From assembly GCA_903873095.1 (NCBI GenBank), contig CAIQMU010000096.1, forward strand, positions 1-14,459: a DNA stretch of 14,459 bases, read 5' to 3'. Below the pieces are notes generated by a model. It was given only the letters and a program-made list of their open reading frames with translations. It had not been told where the DNA came from and ran no database searches. The stretch is from an uncultured bacterium (GTDB lineage Bacteria > Patescibacteriota > Minisyncoccia > Phycocordibacterales > UBA1006). Of the stretch, positions 5,801-12,567 are shown in pieces (the stretch's first letter is position 1; every line of letters starts with the position of its first letter). The position numbers and the translations under genes were made by a program.

Positions 5801-6433
5801 TTAACTTTTCGTTGCGGTTGTAAACGCAAAATTCAAACTCTGCATTTCTTGGTCAAATGTTTGATACGTTGCTAATGCATCAGGAATTTGGACACCTGGA
5901 GTAACGCGATCATACTGATCAGTGAAAATTAATGTGTAATATTGTCCATTGTGAGCTGCGCAGTAAGAAGCATCGAGGGAGTTACTTTGCATTCCTCCAA
6001 AAGCTCCTGTACCAGTAATTTTCTGGAACACTACACCATTGATCGCGACCGTACTCTTTACTTGACTTGCCGCCCCACTCACACTATTAGGACACGAAGC
6101 ACTAATTCCGAGACTACGAATACCTGGCACACCATAGGCAGTATTAGCAGACCAAGACGCACCGTCTTGTCGTAGTGAAATACCTTTTGGTAATGTCATT
6201 TTAAAATGATAGGTAGTATTTGTGTACACATTCGAACTTGATAATGAAGATGACGAAGTTGTAGTAGTACTTGTCTTCTGTGTCGAAGATGTCGGCGAAG
6301 TCTGGGTCGTTGTCGACTGCTCTGTTCCGTTAGTTTGAGTAATAGATGCCGGTGTAGATGTTTTCCAAATCGCATATGCACCAAGCGCAATGATAATGAC
6401 TGCAAGGATTCCAATGACGATGTTTTTGTTCAT
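5801..6433 (-). CDS. Membrane-anchored secreted protein (paralog B)
   Basis: A 210-residue protein with an N-terminal membrane segment (about 4-22), nearly identical at its start to the neighbouring paralog (MNKNIVIGIL in both). A long Ser/Thr/Gln linker (about 36-68) follows, then a C-terminal domain (about 69-205). Shared motifs with paralog A include TYHFKMTLPKGISLRQDG (74-91), YGVPGI, NGVVFQKITGTG, HNGQYYTLIFTDQYDR (161-176) and FDQEMQSLNFAFT. The cysteines at 114 and 158 match those in paralog A. The Ig-like segment of paralog A is absent. I do not recognise the C-terminal domain. Gene, promoter and terminator are duplicated together, suggesting tandem duplication. The Thr/Ser-rich linker would be typical of a glycosylated or extended surface stalk (inference). 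Confidence 0.6.
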   Translation of the reverse strand: MNKNIVIGILAVIIIALGAYAIWKTSTPASITQTNGTEQSTTTQTSPTSSTQKTSTTTTSSSSLSSSNVYTNTTYHFKMTLPKGISLRQDGASWSANTAYGVPGIRSLGISASCPNSVSGAASQVKSTVAINGVVFQKITGTGAFGGMQSNSLDASYCAAHNGQYYTLIFTDQYDRVTPGVQIPDALATYQTFDQEMQSLNFAFTTATKS

Positions 6434-6441
6434 ACGAGTTC

Positions 6442-6447
6442 AGTATA
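6442..6447 (-). promoter_or_regulatory. -10 box of paralog B, near-leaderless
   Basis: TATACT is eight bases before the ATG at 6433, in the same sequence context as for paralog A. The region 17 bases upstream shows no clear -35. Confidence 0.5.
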
Positions 6448-6460
6448 AACCTATTTAATA

Positions 6461-6484
6461 AAAAAACCACCTGTGAAGTGGTTT
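6461..6484 (-). terminator. Intrinsic terminator overlapping the stop codon of the baseplate-J-like gene
   Basis: On the minus strand AAACCAC / GTGGTTT (6464-6484) with a seven-base loop is followed by a run of T. The stem includes two bases of the TAA stop codon (6483-6485). Confidence 0.75.
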
Positions 6485-7895
6485 AATTACTGATTGGTTT
6501 TATTACCACCGTGATCTGACTCGGATCCGTTGGTAACAATCTACGCCAAGGAGGTGTAACTGAAAGTGTGTAAGATATTATTTCAGGTGTCTTGTTTAAA
6601 ATTGTTCGTGTCTGACTACGCGTCTGCCCTGCTACGAGCGCAACAATAGTACTTGGTGTAATGTTCCCTACGAGCGTAGCTGTTCCTGTAATACGAACAT
6701 GGATCGTTTGTGGAATTGCTCCACCTTGCGCAACATCCGATGATGTTACTGTTAATCCATTCCAAGAATTAAGAACAACGTCCGTTCCTTGTGGAACATT
6801 CAAACTTGTTCCAAGTGATGTTGCGATCGCAGATTTATCAATCACAAATGTGCTAACGGTTCTATGTGCAACAACATGAACCCCATCATTTTGCGTTCCA
6901 TCAATCGTAATTGTTGGATCAGCAAGAGGAATAACAAGTGGCAATGCAATACTGTTATCAGGCAAATCATCAGTGAGTCTTGCGACCAATGCATTTTGAT
7001 CAGCAAGATTTGATTTCACTGTTTGTTCTGCTTGTGCAAGAACCATCGGATCAGCGGTTGATTCATTTCCTGATGCACCACCGGAAATCACCGTGGTTGA
7101 ATGTATCGTAATTAATTTTTCAGATGCAGTCGGTTTTGCAAATGTAAAATCATCCAATGCATCATTTCCAGTATCACCCGCGTTTACCGCAGTAACCACT
7201 GCATCAACCTGCCCTGACTTAATTGATGAAGCTGCTTTTGGTATGGTAAACGATTTATTTGTTGCGTACTCTACTTGTTTTGATGAAATAATAATCGTTC
7301 CACTTGGGATTGTTTTTGATGTTGTCGTCGAATTATAAAATCTTACCGTTCCTGTTGCCTTTGTATCAGTAGCAGATCGTCCTGTTGCAGGAATGACAAC
7401 TTGGGATGTGAAATCTTTAGTCACCATTCCAATCTGAATATTTGTCGCCGAGCGTGTTTGAGAAAGTGTTATTGAATCATCAACAGTACCTGTGAATGTT
7501 TTTGGACCAATGACAATAGTTGCGTGTGTAAACAAACCGCCCACAACGAATACGATGGCAATGATTGCAATGAAGGCAATGATCCAAACAACACATCCAA
7601 ATCGTCCTTTTGGTTTGTCCCCATAGTGATGAACAAGTTGATCTATTGATCGTTCTTCTTGTTCAAAATAATCAAGTTCTATTTCCTCTGATTCACTTGA
7701 TTCTAAAATATCTTCATCTTGCTCTTGTTCAACAATTTCTTCTTCGTCCGAAATCCTCCCCTTCATAAGGGGAGGTGCCGAGGCTTTGCGAGGCGGAGGG
7801 GTGGTGCGCGACAAAACTTCCACCTCTTTTTTAGGTGAAGTCTTTGGTTTCATGACCATGTCAGACATTAGCTTTTTTTTCTTTAGTTTGTCCAT
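6483..7895 (-). CDS. Single-pass membrane protein with baseplate-J-like extracellular region
   Basis: A 470-residue protein. The N-terminal cytoplasmic part (1-98) starts with a lysine-rich segment and contains a strongly acidic stretch (about 49-82). A membrane helix (about 101-124) follows, then a large beta-rich extracellular region. Residues about 170-255 (VVIPATGRSATDTKATGTVRF, then IPSGTIIISS and AVNAGDTGN) resemble the baseplate J/gp47-like domain often annotated in CPR membrane proteins. The C-terminal part (about 325-465) is Thr/Val-rich. Residues 32-48 (TPPPRKASAPPLMKGRI) are encoded entirely by a copy of the dispersed repeat and are probably a late insertion in a disordered tail. 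It starts three bases after the FtsA/PilM-like gene's stop, implying coupled translation and a shared role at the envelope. No phage genes lie nearby. Confidence 0.55.
   Translation of the reverse strand: MDKLKKKKLMSDMVMKPKTSPKKEVEVLSRTTPPPRKASAPPLMKGRISDEEEIVEQEQDEDILESSESEEIELDYFEQEERSIDQLVHHYGDKPKGRFGCVVWIIAFIAIIAIVFVVGGLFTHATIVIGPKTFTGTVDDSITLSQTRSATNIQIGMVTKDFTSQVVIPATGRSATDTKATGTVRFYNSTTTSKTIPSGTIIISSKQVEYATNKSFTIPKAASSIKSGQVDAVVTAVNAGDTGNDALDDFTFAKPTASEKLITIHSTTVISGGASGNESTADPMVLAQAEQTVKSNLADQNALVARLTDDLPDNSIALPLVIPLADPTITIDGTQNDGVHVVAHRTVSTFVIDKSAIATSLGTSLNVPQGTDVVLNSWNGLTVTSSDVAQGGAIPQTIHVRITGTATLVGNITPSTIVALVAGQTRSQTRTILNKTPEIISYTLSVTPPWRRLLPTDPSQITVVIKPISN
7753..7802 (+). repeat. 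GC-rich hairpin repeat, copy 3, inside a coding sequence
   Basis: These 50 bases match 1-50 at 48 positions, including the CCTCCCCTT / AAGGGGAGG hairpin (one base of the stem changed) and the CGGAGGGGT end. The copy is antisense to the gene that contains it and is read through in frame, with no stop codon, as residues 32-48 of the host protein. No DUF559 gene accompanies it. Confidence 0.9.
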
Positions 7896-7898
7896 AAA

Positions 7899-9038
7899 TT
7901 AGTTCAAACTGTCGAGACAATATTCAATCGCCTGCGCAAGAGAGCTTGTTTTGACTTGTGTATCATGTGCAAACACAAGCGCATAAGGTTCCACATCGTC
8001 ACTTGCAACAGCAATCGGCGCACCAAGTTCACGCGCAATCACCGGCGCAAGAGCCGAGATCCATGCAACATCAGCAGACAACACAATCACGTTTGGCACG
8101 TTGTCTACTTGTTTTTTAAGAGTCTCAAACGAAGCGCGGACTTCATGCAGCCACGATTCACACGCACGAAGTGTTCGCTTGTAATAAATATCACGTTCAT
8201 TTTCAACAAGTCCAATATCTGTTGCAAATGACATTGTTGAATCGATTAATTTTTTAGGTATTGAAAATTCATGTGCGATCGCATGCTCAATATCATGCAG
8301 TCCTCCTTGGGATGAACTGCTTGAAAGAATATTTTTTCGATCGATTAACATCCAGTCAGTGGAAACACCCCCTATCGAAAGACTGAGAATTTTTTCCTCT
8401 GAAATAGCATGCGCAAACACATGTGCACGTGACACTAATGTAACATCATCACGGTGAAAGACACTTGCGACCGCAAGTTTTAATTGTTCCTGTACAAGTT
8501 TCGGTATCACTGATGCTGACCTTGCAATACCAAGAGATGGTATTGTTCCACCAACAACGTGCGCATCTACTCGATATCCATTTACACTGAATATGGGTTT
8601 TGTCATATCAAAAATGGCAAGGTCTTCGGAGTTGGGAAATTCGCGTCGCATATCAGAATCTGCTGCACGCGTGTCACGCAAAAGAGCTTCGTCAATCATT
8701 GATTGTGAGACTTTAAATTCACCACCTTTTTCAATATGTATAGATCTCGGCATGGTCGCAATCCAAGGTTCGCCCACAACGCAAAATAATTTTGTTGGAT
8801 TTCCACCATGAGACCTTGCTTGCTCCAAAACATGATGAAGTGCTTGTACCGCATTACCTAATGTTTCTCCTTGAATTTTTTCTGATGTCGAAAACAAAAC
8901 AAGTGGAGCATTCATAGTTCCCTCAGTATTAAATCTGCGCACGACTGCAACGGTTGCGCAATAACTATCAATCGTGCAAATGCAAAATGTTTCAACGGGC
9001 AGTTGTTTTTTTGATGTTCCAAAAAGAGATCGTGACAT
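7899..9038 (-). CDS. FtsA/PilM-like actin-fold protein, divergent
   Basis: A 379-residue protein with the layout of the FtsA/PilM branch of actin-like ATPases. A phosphate-1-like strand-turn (FCICTIDSYCATVAVV, 18-33), a phosphate-2-like loop (LSLSIGGVSTDWMLID, 218-233) and a C-terminal adenosine-like segment (NVIVLSADVAWISAL, 316-330) can be placed. The usual Asp before GG in phosphate 2 is Ser221, and the GG of the adenosine loop is replaced, so nucleotide binding may be altered. In known systems such proteins form membrane-associated filaments or link pilus and division machines. Its partner here is probably the membrane protein encoded three bases downstream, whose cytoplasmic tail could be the contact (inference). 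It starts six bases after a TATACT box, without Shine-Dalgarno sequence. Confidence 0.6.
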   Translation of the reverse strand: MSRSLFGTSKKQLPVETFCICTIDSYCATVAVVRRFNTEGTMNAPLVLFSTSEKIQGETLGNAVQALHHVLEQARSHGGNPTKLFCVVGEPWIATMPRSIHIEKGGEFKVSQSMIDEALLRDTRAADSDMRREFPNSEDLAIFDMTKPIFSVNGYRVDAHVVGGTIPSLGIARSASVIPKLVQEQLKLAVASVFHRDDVTLVSRAHVFAHAISEEKILSLSIGGVSTDWMLIDRKNILSSSSSQGGLHDIEHAIAHEFSIPKKLIDSTMSFATDIGLVENERDIYYKRTLRACESWLHEVRASFETLKKQVDNVPNVIVLSADVAWISALAPVIARELGAPIAVASDDVEPYALVFAHDTQVKTSSLAQAIEYCLDSLN

Positions 9039-9044
9039 GGTATT

Positions 9045-9050
9045 AGTATA
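9045..9050 (-). promoter_or_regulatory. -10 box of the FtsA/PilM-like gene, leaderless
   Basis: TATACT ends six bases before the ATG at 9038, so transcription would start at or next to the A of the start codon. No good -35 is visible. Confidence 0.55.
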
Positions 9051-9064
9051 ATATGTTCTGTAAT

Positions 9065-9087
9065 AAAAAAGAAGCTAGTTAAGCTTC
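9065..9087 (-). terminator. Intrinsic terminator overlapping the alaS stop codon
   Basis: On the minus strand GAAGCT / AGCTTC (9071-9087) has a five-base loop and is followed by six T. The TAG stop of alaS (9075-9077) lies within the hairpin. Confidence 0.8.
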
Positions 9088-10817
9088 GCTTTGATTCGAC
9101 GGACTCCTGCCGAACTTGCTTCTTCTTTTTGAATCTCAAAATGTCCAAGGTCTGCGGTGTTTGTTACGTGAGGTCCTCCACAAAACTCTTTCGATACATA
9201 TTCATCGTTTGAATTCTGGATCGTGTACACAGAAACCATATCAGGATACTTTGCACCAAACTCCATTTCTGCTCCTAATTTTTCAGCTTCTTCGCGTGGC
9301 ATCTCTCGGCGTACGACAGGTAATTTTTCTGCGATCCAACTGTTTACAAGTGTAGAAATTTTTTCAAGTTCTTGGGGTGTGACTTTGCGATCGAAATTAA
9401 AATCGATTCGAAGTCGTTCTTCAGTAATATTACTTCCCCGTTGTTTTACTTGTTTTCCGAGTACTTCTTGCAGTGCTGCAAGTAACAAATGATGCGCCGT
9501 GTGCAATTTCACCGTCATTTCATTTGTGTTTGCAAGACCTCCTTTGAATTTTTGTTCCGCTCCACTTCGCGAGAGATCTTGGTGGGCTTTCATTTTTGCA
9601 TCAAAATCTGCACGATCGATTTTTATTCCTTTTTCCGCAGCGAGTTCTTCGGTAACCTCAATTGGGAATCCGAATGTTGTTGCAAGGATAAATGGATCTG
9701 TTCCCTTTTCAAACTCTTTAAGACCTGCATCTAATGTTTTTAGAAATTTATTTTTCTCTTCTTCAATAACAGAAAGGACTTTAGGATTCCCAATATCAGG
9801 ATAAATATCCTCGTATACATCGTTAAAATTTTCTTGGATCATTTTCAAGTGATCCATAGGAAAATCTATTTTTTTAGCCTGCATCAAAGCACGACGGATG
9901 AGTCTTCGAAGAATATATCCTCGATCTTTATTTGAAGGAACAACCCCATCAGCCACCAAAAACATTGCGGTGCGCATATGATCTGCAACGATACGTCCAG
10001 ATCGTTCATTATAATTTAAAGAAACCTCTCTCAACATTTCCATTGTGTTTGCAAATAAGTCAGTATCAAAAATATTATCTTTTTTCTGAACGGCTGCAAT
10101 TACACGTTCAAGACCACTTCCTGTATCCACATTTTTCTGTGCAAGTTTACCAATAACTTTGCCATCTTTCTTCTCGTATTCCATGAACACATCGTTCCAA
10201 ATTTCAACGAGTTTTTGCTCCTCGTCAGCTTTCATATATTCTTCTTCTGTAAGATCCCCAAGGCCCTCTTCTGTAAGATCGTAAAACATTTCTGTATCCG
10301 GACCACATGGACCATTTTCGCCCACACTCCACCAATTTGATTTTGCGCCGAAATAATAAATTCGATTTTCTGGAATATATTTTTTCCAAATATCAAAAGC
10401 TTCTGTGTCTCGAGGAGCGTTTTCATCACCTTCAAAAACTGTTACATACAGTCGCGCAGGATCAAGTCCAAGCCCTTTGTCTTCACTCGTCAAAAATTCA
10501 TAACTCCACTTAATTGCATCTTCCTTGAAATAATCTCCAAGTGACCAATTTCCGAGCATCTCAAAGAACGTATCGTGCGTATTGTCACCAACTTCTTCAA
10601 TGTCTTGTGTTCTTACACATTTCTGTGCATTTGCAAGTCGAGTTCCAAGGGGATGCTGTTGCCCCATCAAATATGGAACAAGTGGTTGCATTCCAGCCGT
10701 ATTAAAAAGCACCGAAGGATCATTTTCAGGAACAAGTGACGCACTTGGGAGTATTGCATGTCCGCGTTTTTTGAAGAATTCCAAGAACCTTGAACGTATT
10801 TCAGATGAAGTTAGCAT
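9075..10817 (-). CDS. alaS: Alanyl-tRNA synthetase lacking the C-terminal domain
   Basis: A 580-residue enzyme charging tRNA(Ala). The class II catalytic core shows CVRTQDIEEVG (67-77), the motif 2 region TFFEMLGNWSLGDYF (83-97) and motif 3 VDTGSGLERV (230-239). The tRNA-recognition part has RIVADHMRTAMFLVADGVVPS and RGYILRRLIRRA (299-310). The editing domain keeps both metal-binding pairs, H439-x3-H443 and C546-x3-H550. The protein ends just after the editing domain (GVRRIKAKLN), whereas E. coli AlaRS has 876 residues with a further oligomerisation/C-Ala domain. A terminator overlaps the stop, so this is a true short form and not a frameshift. The frame extends upstream to 10856, but MLTSSEIRSRFLEFF (start 10817) matches the family N-terminus. 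Confidence 0.96.
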   Translation of the reverse strand: MLTSSEIRSRFLEFFKKRGHAILPSASLVPENDPSVLFNTAGMQPLVPYLMGQQHPLGTRLANAQKCVRTQDIEEVGDNTHDTFFEMLGNWSLGDYFKEDAIKWSYEFLTSEDKGLGLDPARLYVTVFEGDENAPRDTEAFDIWKKYIPENRIYYFGAKSNWWSVGENGPCGPDTEMFYDLTEEGLGDLTEEEYMKADEEQKLVEIWNDVFMEYEKKDGKVIGKLAQKNVDTGSGLERVIAAVQKKDNIFDTDLFANTMEMLREVSLNYNERSGRIVADHMRTAMFLVADGVVPSNKDRGYILRRLIRRALMQAKKIDFPMDHLKMIQENFNDVYEDIYPDIGNPKVLSVIEEEKNKFLKTLDAGLKEFEKGTDPFILATTFGFPIEVTEELAAEKGIKIDRADFDAKMKAHQDLSRSGAEQKFKGGLANTNEMTVKLHTAHHLLLAALQEVLGKQVKQRGSNITEERLRIDFNFDRKVTPQELEKISTLVNSWIAEKLPVVRREMPREEAEKLGAEMEFGAKYPDMVSVYTIQNSNDEYVSKEFCGGPHVTNTADLGHFEIQKEEASSAGVRRIKAKLN

Positions 10818-10823
10818 GGCGAA

Positions 10824-10829
10824 AATGTA
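10824..10829 (-). promoter_or_regulatory. Possible -10 box of alaS
   Basis: TACATT lies six bases before the ATG at 10817; an overlapping TATGCT (10829-10834) lies eleven bases before it. Either would give a very short leader. There is no clear -35, so the assignment rests mainly on the spacing seen at other genes. Confidence 0.35.
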
Positions 10830-10900
10830 GCATATTTTTGGGAATAAAAAAAGCACCTTTTGACTTTCTTTTTACAATCGTATACTATGAAAATACCGAA

Positions 10901-10934
10901 AAGGAACCCTTGCAAGTCACGTACTTGCCGGGGT
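10901..10934 (-). terminator. Terminator-like hairpin overlapping the NYN gene stop codon
   Basis: GCAAGT / ACTTGC (10912-10917 and 10923-10928) with a five-base loop extends outward through CCC / GGG and an A-T pair. On the minus strand TTCCTTTTC follows, a weak U tract. The TGA stop (10917-10919) is inside the hairpin. Confidence 0.6.
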
Positions 10935-11414
10935 CTTTTCTTTGGTTATTTTTGTAATTATCTGTTCTAAGAAAATAATCTTTAAATATTTTTTAACTCT
11001 TAGGATTTTCGAGGTTGTCTTCACATCGGTAGACATAAGAACCGTGTCTATATCATTCTTATTTGCATAATCAAGTAATATTGAAAAATCTCCATCTCCA
11101 CTAAGTAAGATAAGTTTTGATAATTCACCACTTTCAACCATCTTGGTTATATAATGCGATATTTCAACATCGCAATTTGCTTTTGTTTTTGATTTTTCAA
11201 AATAAACCTGTTTTAGGACAAGGGAAAAATTATTCATTTCCAACACCCTTAATTCTTCATGAATGGATTTCAGGTTTGCTGTAAAATAATAAATATTTTC
11301 AACTTTAAATTTATCAACCAGATAGGTTTTTAACTTCAAGAAGTCAATATCCATTCCAGCTCTTTGCGAGGAAAGTATTATATTTGCAGCATCTATGAAA
11401 GCAATATTTTTCAT
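10917..11414 (-). CDS. NYN-domain (LabA/DUF88-like) PIN-fold nuclease
   Basis: A 165-residue single-domain protein. Family landmarks are FIDAANI with Asp8 and Asn11, the middle acidic motif KANCDVEISHYITKM with Asp82, and LLSGDGDFSILLDYA with Asp107 and Asp109 (103-117). These acidic residues form the metal site in PIN-like NYN ribonucleases, so activity is likely. The cellular RNA target is unknown. The basic C-terminal tail (KITKEKTPAST) could aid RNA binding. It uses a TGA stop codon. The gene stands alone between its own promoter-like sequence and a hairpin on its stop codon, and a perfect 12-bp palindrome lies over its -35 position. No partner antitoxin or CRISPR genes are nearby, so its role stays open. 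Confidence 0.82.
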   Translation of the reverse strand: MKNIAFIDAANIILSSQRAGMDIDFLKLKTYLVDKFKVENIYYFTANLKSIHEELRVLEMNNFSLVLKQVYFEKSKTKANCDVEISHYITKMVESGELSKLILLSGDGDFSILLDYANKNDIDTVLMSTDVKTTSKILRVKKYLKIIFLEQIITKITKEKTPAST

Positions 11415-11420
11415 CTCAAT

Positions 11421-11449
11421 AATCTAGCACAAGAATTTATCTTAAGATA
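11421..11449 (-). promoter_or_regulatory. NYN gene promoter with palindromic operator-like site
   Basis: TAGATT (11421-11426) ends six bases before the ATG at 11414. The position 17 bases upstream (11444-11449, TATCTT) is half of a perfect palindrome TATCTTAAGATA (11438-11449). The palindrome covers the -35 site, a typical place for a repressor operator. No regulator binding is demonstrated. Confidence 0.4.
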
Positions 11450-11485
11450 TTCCACATAAAATAATCTTTAGAAAAAATTTATCTG

Positions 11486-11514
11486 AAAAAAGCAAGCCAT
11501 AGGGCTTGCTTTTT
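11486..11514. terminator. Intrinsic terminator after the DUF1761-like gene
   Basis: AGCAAGCC / GGCTTGCT (11491-11498 and 11503-11510) with a four-base loop is flanked by an A run and a T run, so it works in principle on both strands. It follows the gene ending at 11538. Confidence 0.9.
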
Positions 11515-11537
11515 ACTTGTCCAAATTTAATTTGAAA

Positions 11538-11963
11538 TTACATCAACCAAACAAAGATAAGCGCCCAAACTGCAAAGTTGATGAGCTGGAATCCTGCTGA
11601 AATTCCAAATTGCTGCAATTGTTGTTTTACTGAAAATCCTTTCCACATAACTGCGCCCATTTGAAAAGGAACAGCAAATCCAAGGAATAAAACTCCCGCT
11701 GTAATAAGTGCCTGTGGGATTGTTGCAGCACCAAATCCTGCAAGAATCAAGAAGAGTACGAATGCCATCAACAAGTTTCCAACAAAGTTAAGCGCAAGTG
11801 AAACCCATATTGCCTTGCGCCCCTTCTTAATTTCTTCTGGGTCTGTAGGCATGGTCTGCCCGGTAGCCTTACCCCATTTTTTACCAAAAAGTGGCATGTA
11901 CCAAATAGATGCAAGAATCTGAGAAACAATCGCAGCGATAAGTGTTAAAAGAAAAATAGACAT
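11538..11963 (-). CDS. DUF1761-like four-helix membrane protein
   Basis: A 141-residue protein with four hydrophobic segments (about 2-22, 53-76, 83-105 and 118-139). The segment SIWYMPLFGKKWGK (19-32) after the first helix and the GNLLMAF part in the second fit DUF1761, a family of small bacterial membrane proteins of unknown function. The loop between helices 1 and 2 is polar (about 31-52). It lies downstream of the MgtC-like gene, and read-through from it is possible since no terminator separates them. A separate promoter (12001-12029) inside the end of that gene would give a leader of about 30 bases. No Shine-Dalgarno sequence is seen. Confidence 0.7.
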   Translation of the reverse strand: MSIFLLTLIAAIVSQILASIWYMPLFGKKWGKATGQTMPTDPEEIKKGRKAIWVSLALNFVGNLLMAFVLFLILAGFGAATIPQALITAGVLFLGFAVPFQMGAVMWKGFSVKQQLQQFGISAGFQLINFAVWALIFVWLM

Positions 11964-12000
11964 AAAATATAAAACGTAATTATTATTAATTAATGCTGAA

Positions 12001-12029
12001 AGTATACTATTTCACAGAAACTTTCACAA
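12001..12029 (-). promoter_or_regulatory. Internal promoter for the DUF1761-like gene
   Basis: TTGTGA (12024-12029) and TATACT (12001-12006) are separated by exactly 17 bases. The -35 lies within the final codons of the MgtC-like gene. Transcription would begin near 11994, about 31 bases before the ATG at 11963, so this is not leaderless. Confidence 0.5.
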
Positions 12030-12561
12030 CTCGCTTACGGGCCGGTTTTTTGGTCTTTTCAAGAGAATTCTGAAATTCAGGATCCGGGAAATATTTCAAT
12101 CGAATACTTCGCTCAACAAATGAAAGTCCACCCATAACAAATAATGTAAGAACTGTTGCAAAAATTGCTTCACGAAACATTCCAAGTCCTGTGGCAATAC
12201 CAATTCCTGCTGCAATCCAAAGCCCTGCCGCTGTCGTCAAATTCTCGATGTGTCCATCCTTGAAAATAATAAGTCCTGCACCAAGAAAACCAATACCAAC
12301 GATAATACTCCCAGGAATATAGGCAACATTGAATCCTCCAACAAATTGCAGTGCCATACCAGTGGAGAGCGCGATTGAAATAATAACAAAGAAACAAGAC
12401 GCAACAGCTACGAGTGCATATGTTCGCATACCCGCCGTCTTGTGAGCATAGACTCGCTCAAGACCAAGTAATAATCCAAGTAGCATCGCAAGACAAATTT
12501 TTGCAATGATAAGCAAAAATCCTGCATCAAAAATTTGAAGTACTAAAGAATTGAAATTCAT
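12007..12561 (-). CDS. MgtC/SapB-family membrane protein
   Basis: A 184-residue protein with the MgtC/SapB signature: LLGLERVYAHKTAGMRTYAL (31-50) and GFLGAGLIIFKDGHIENLTT (91-110) followed by AAGLWIAAGIGIATGLGMF (111-129). About five hydrophobic segments cover 8-150; the tail (about 165-184) is Lys/Arg-rich and probably cytoplasmic. MgtC in pathogens affects adaptation to low magnesium and ATP-synthase activity; many members elsewhere are uncharacterised, so the role here is open. The open frame reaches an ATG at 12591, but the ATG at 12561 is chosen because a perfect TATAAT (12568-12573) ends six bases before it. The longer start would lie upstream of the transcript. Confidence 0.9.
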   Translation of the reverse strand: MNFNSLVLQIFDAGFLLIIAKICLAMLLGLLLGLERVYAHKTAGMRTYALVAVASCFFVIISIALSTGMALQFVGGFNVAYIPGSIIVGIGFLGAGLIIFKDGHIENLTTAAGLWIAAGIGIATGLGMFREAIFATVLTLFVMGGLSFVERSIRLKYFPDPEFQNSLEKTKKPARKRVVKVSVK

Positions 12562-12567
12562 ACAATG

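Noticed and set aside
6825-6834. GCGATCGC octamer (also near 8275) as an HIP1-like repeat
   Set aside because: Only two copies in 14 kb, both within ordinary codons; nothing distinguishes them from chance.
9039-9074. alaS truncated by a frameshift, with a C-terminal domain remnant downstream
   Set aside because: Downstream of the stop there is only a terminator, the -10 box and the next gene; no frame there encodes C-Ala-like sequence.
10887-10970. Small plus-strand ORF of 27 codons (ATG at 10887)
   Set aside because: Its ATG touches the TATACT box, so a transcript from there would start downstream of it. It is antisense to the NYN gene and has no recognisable features.
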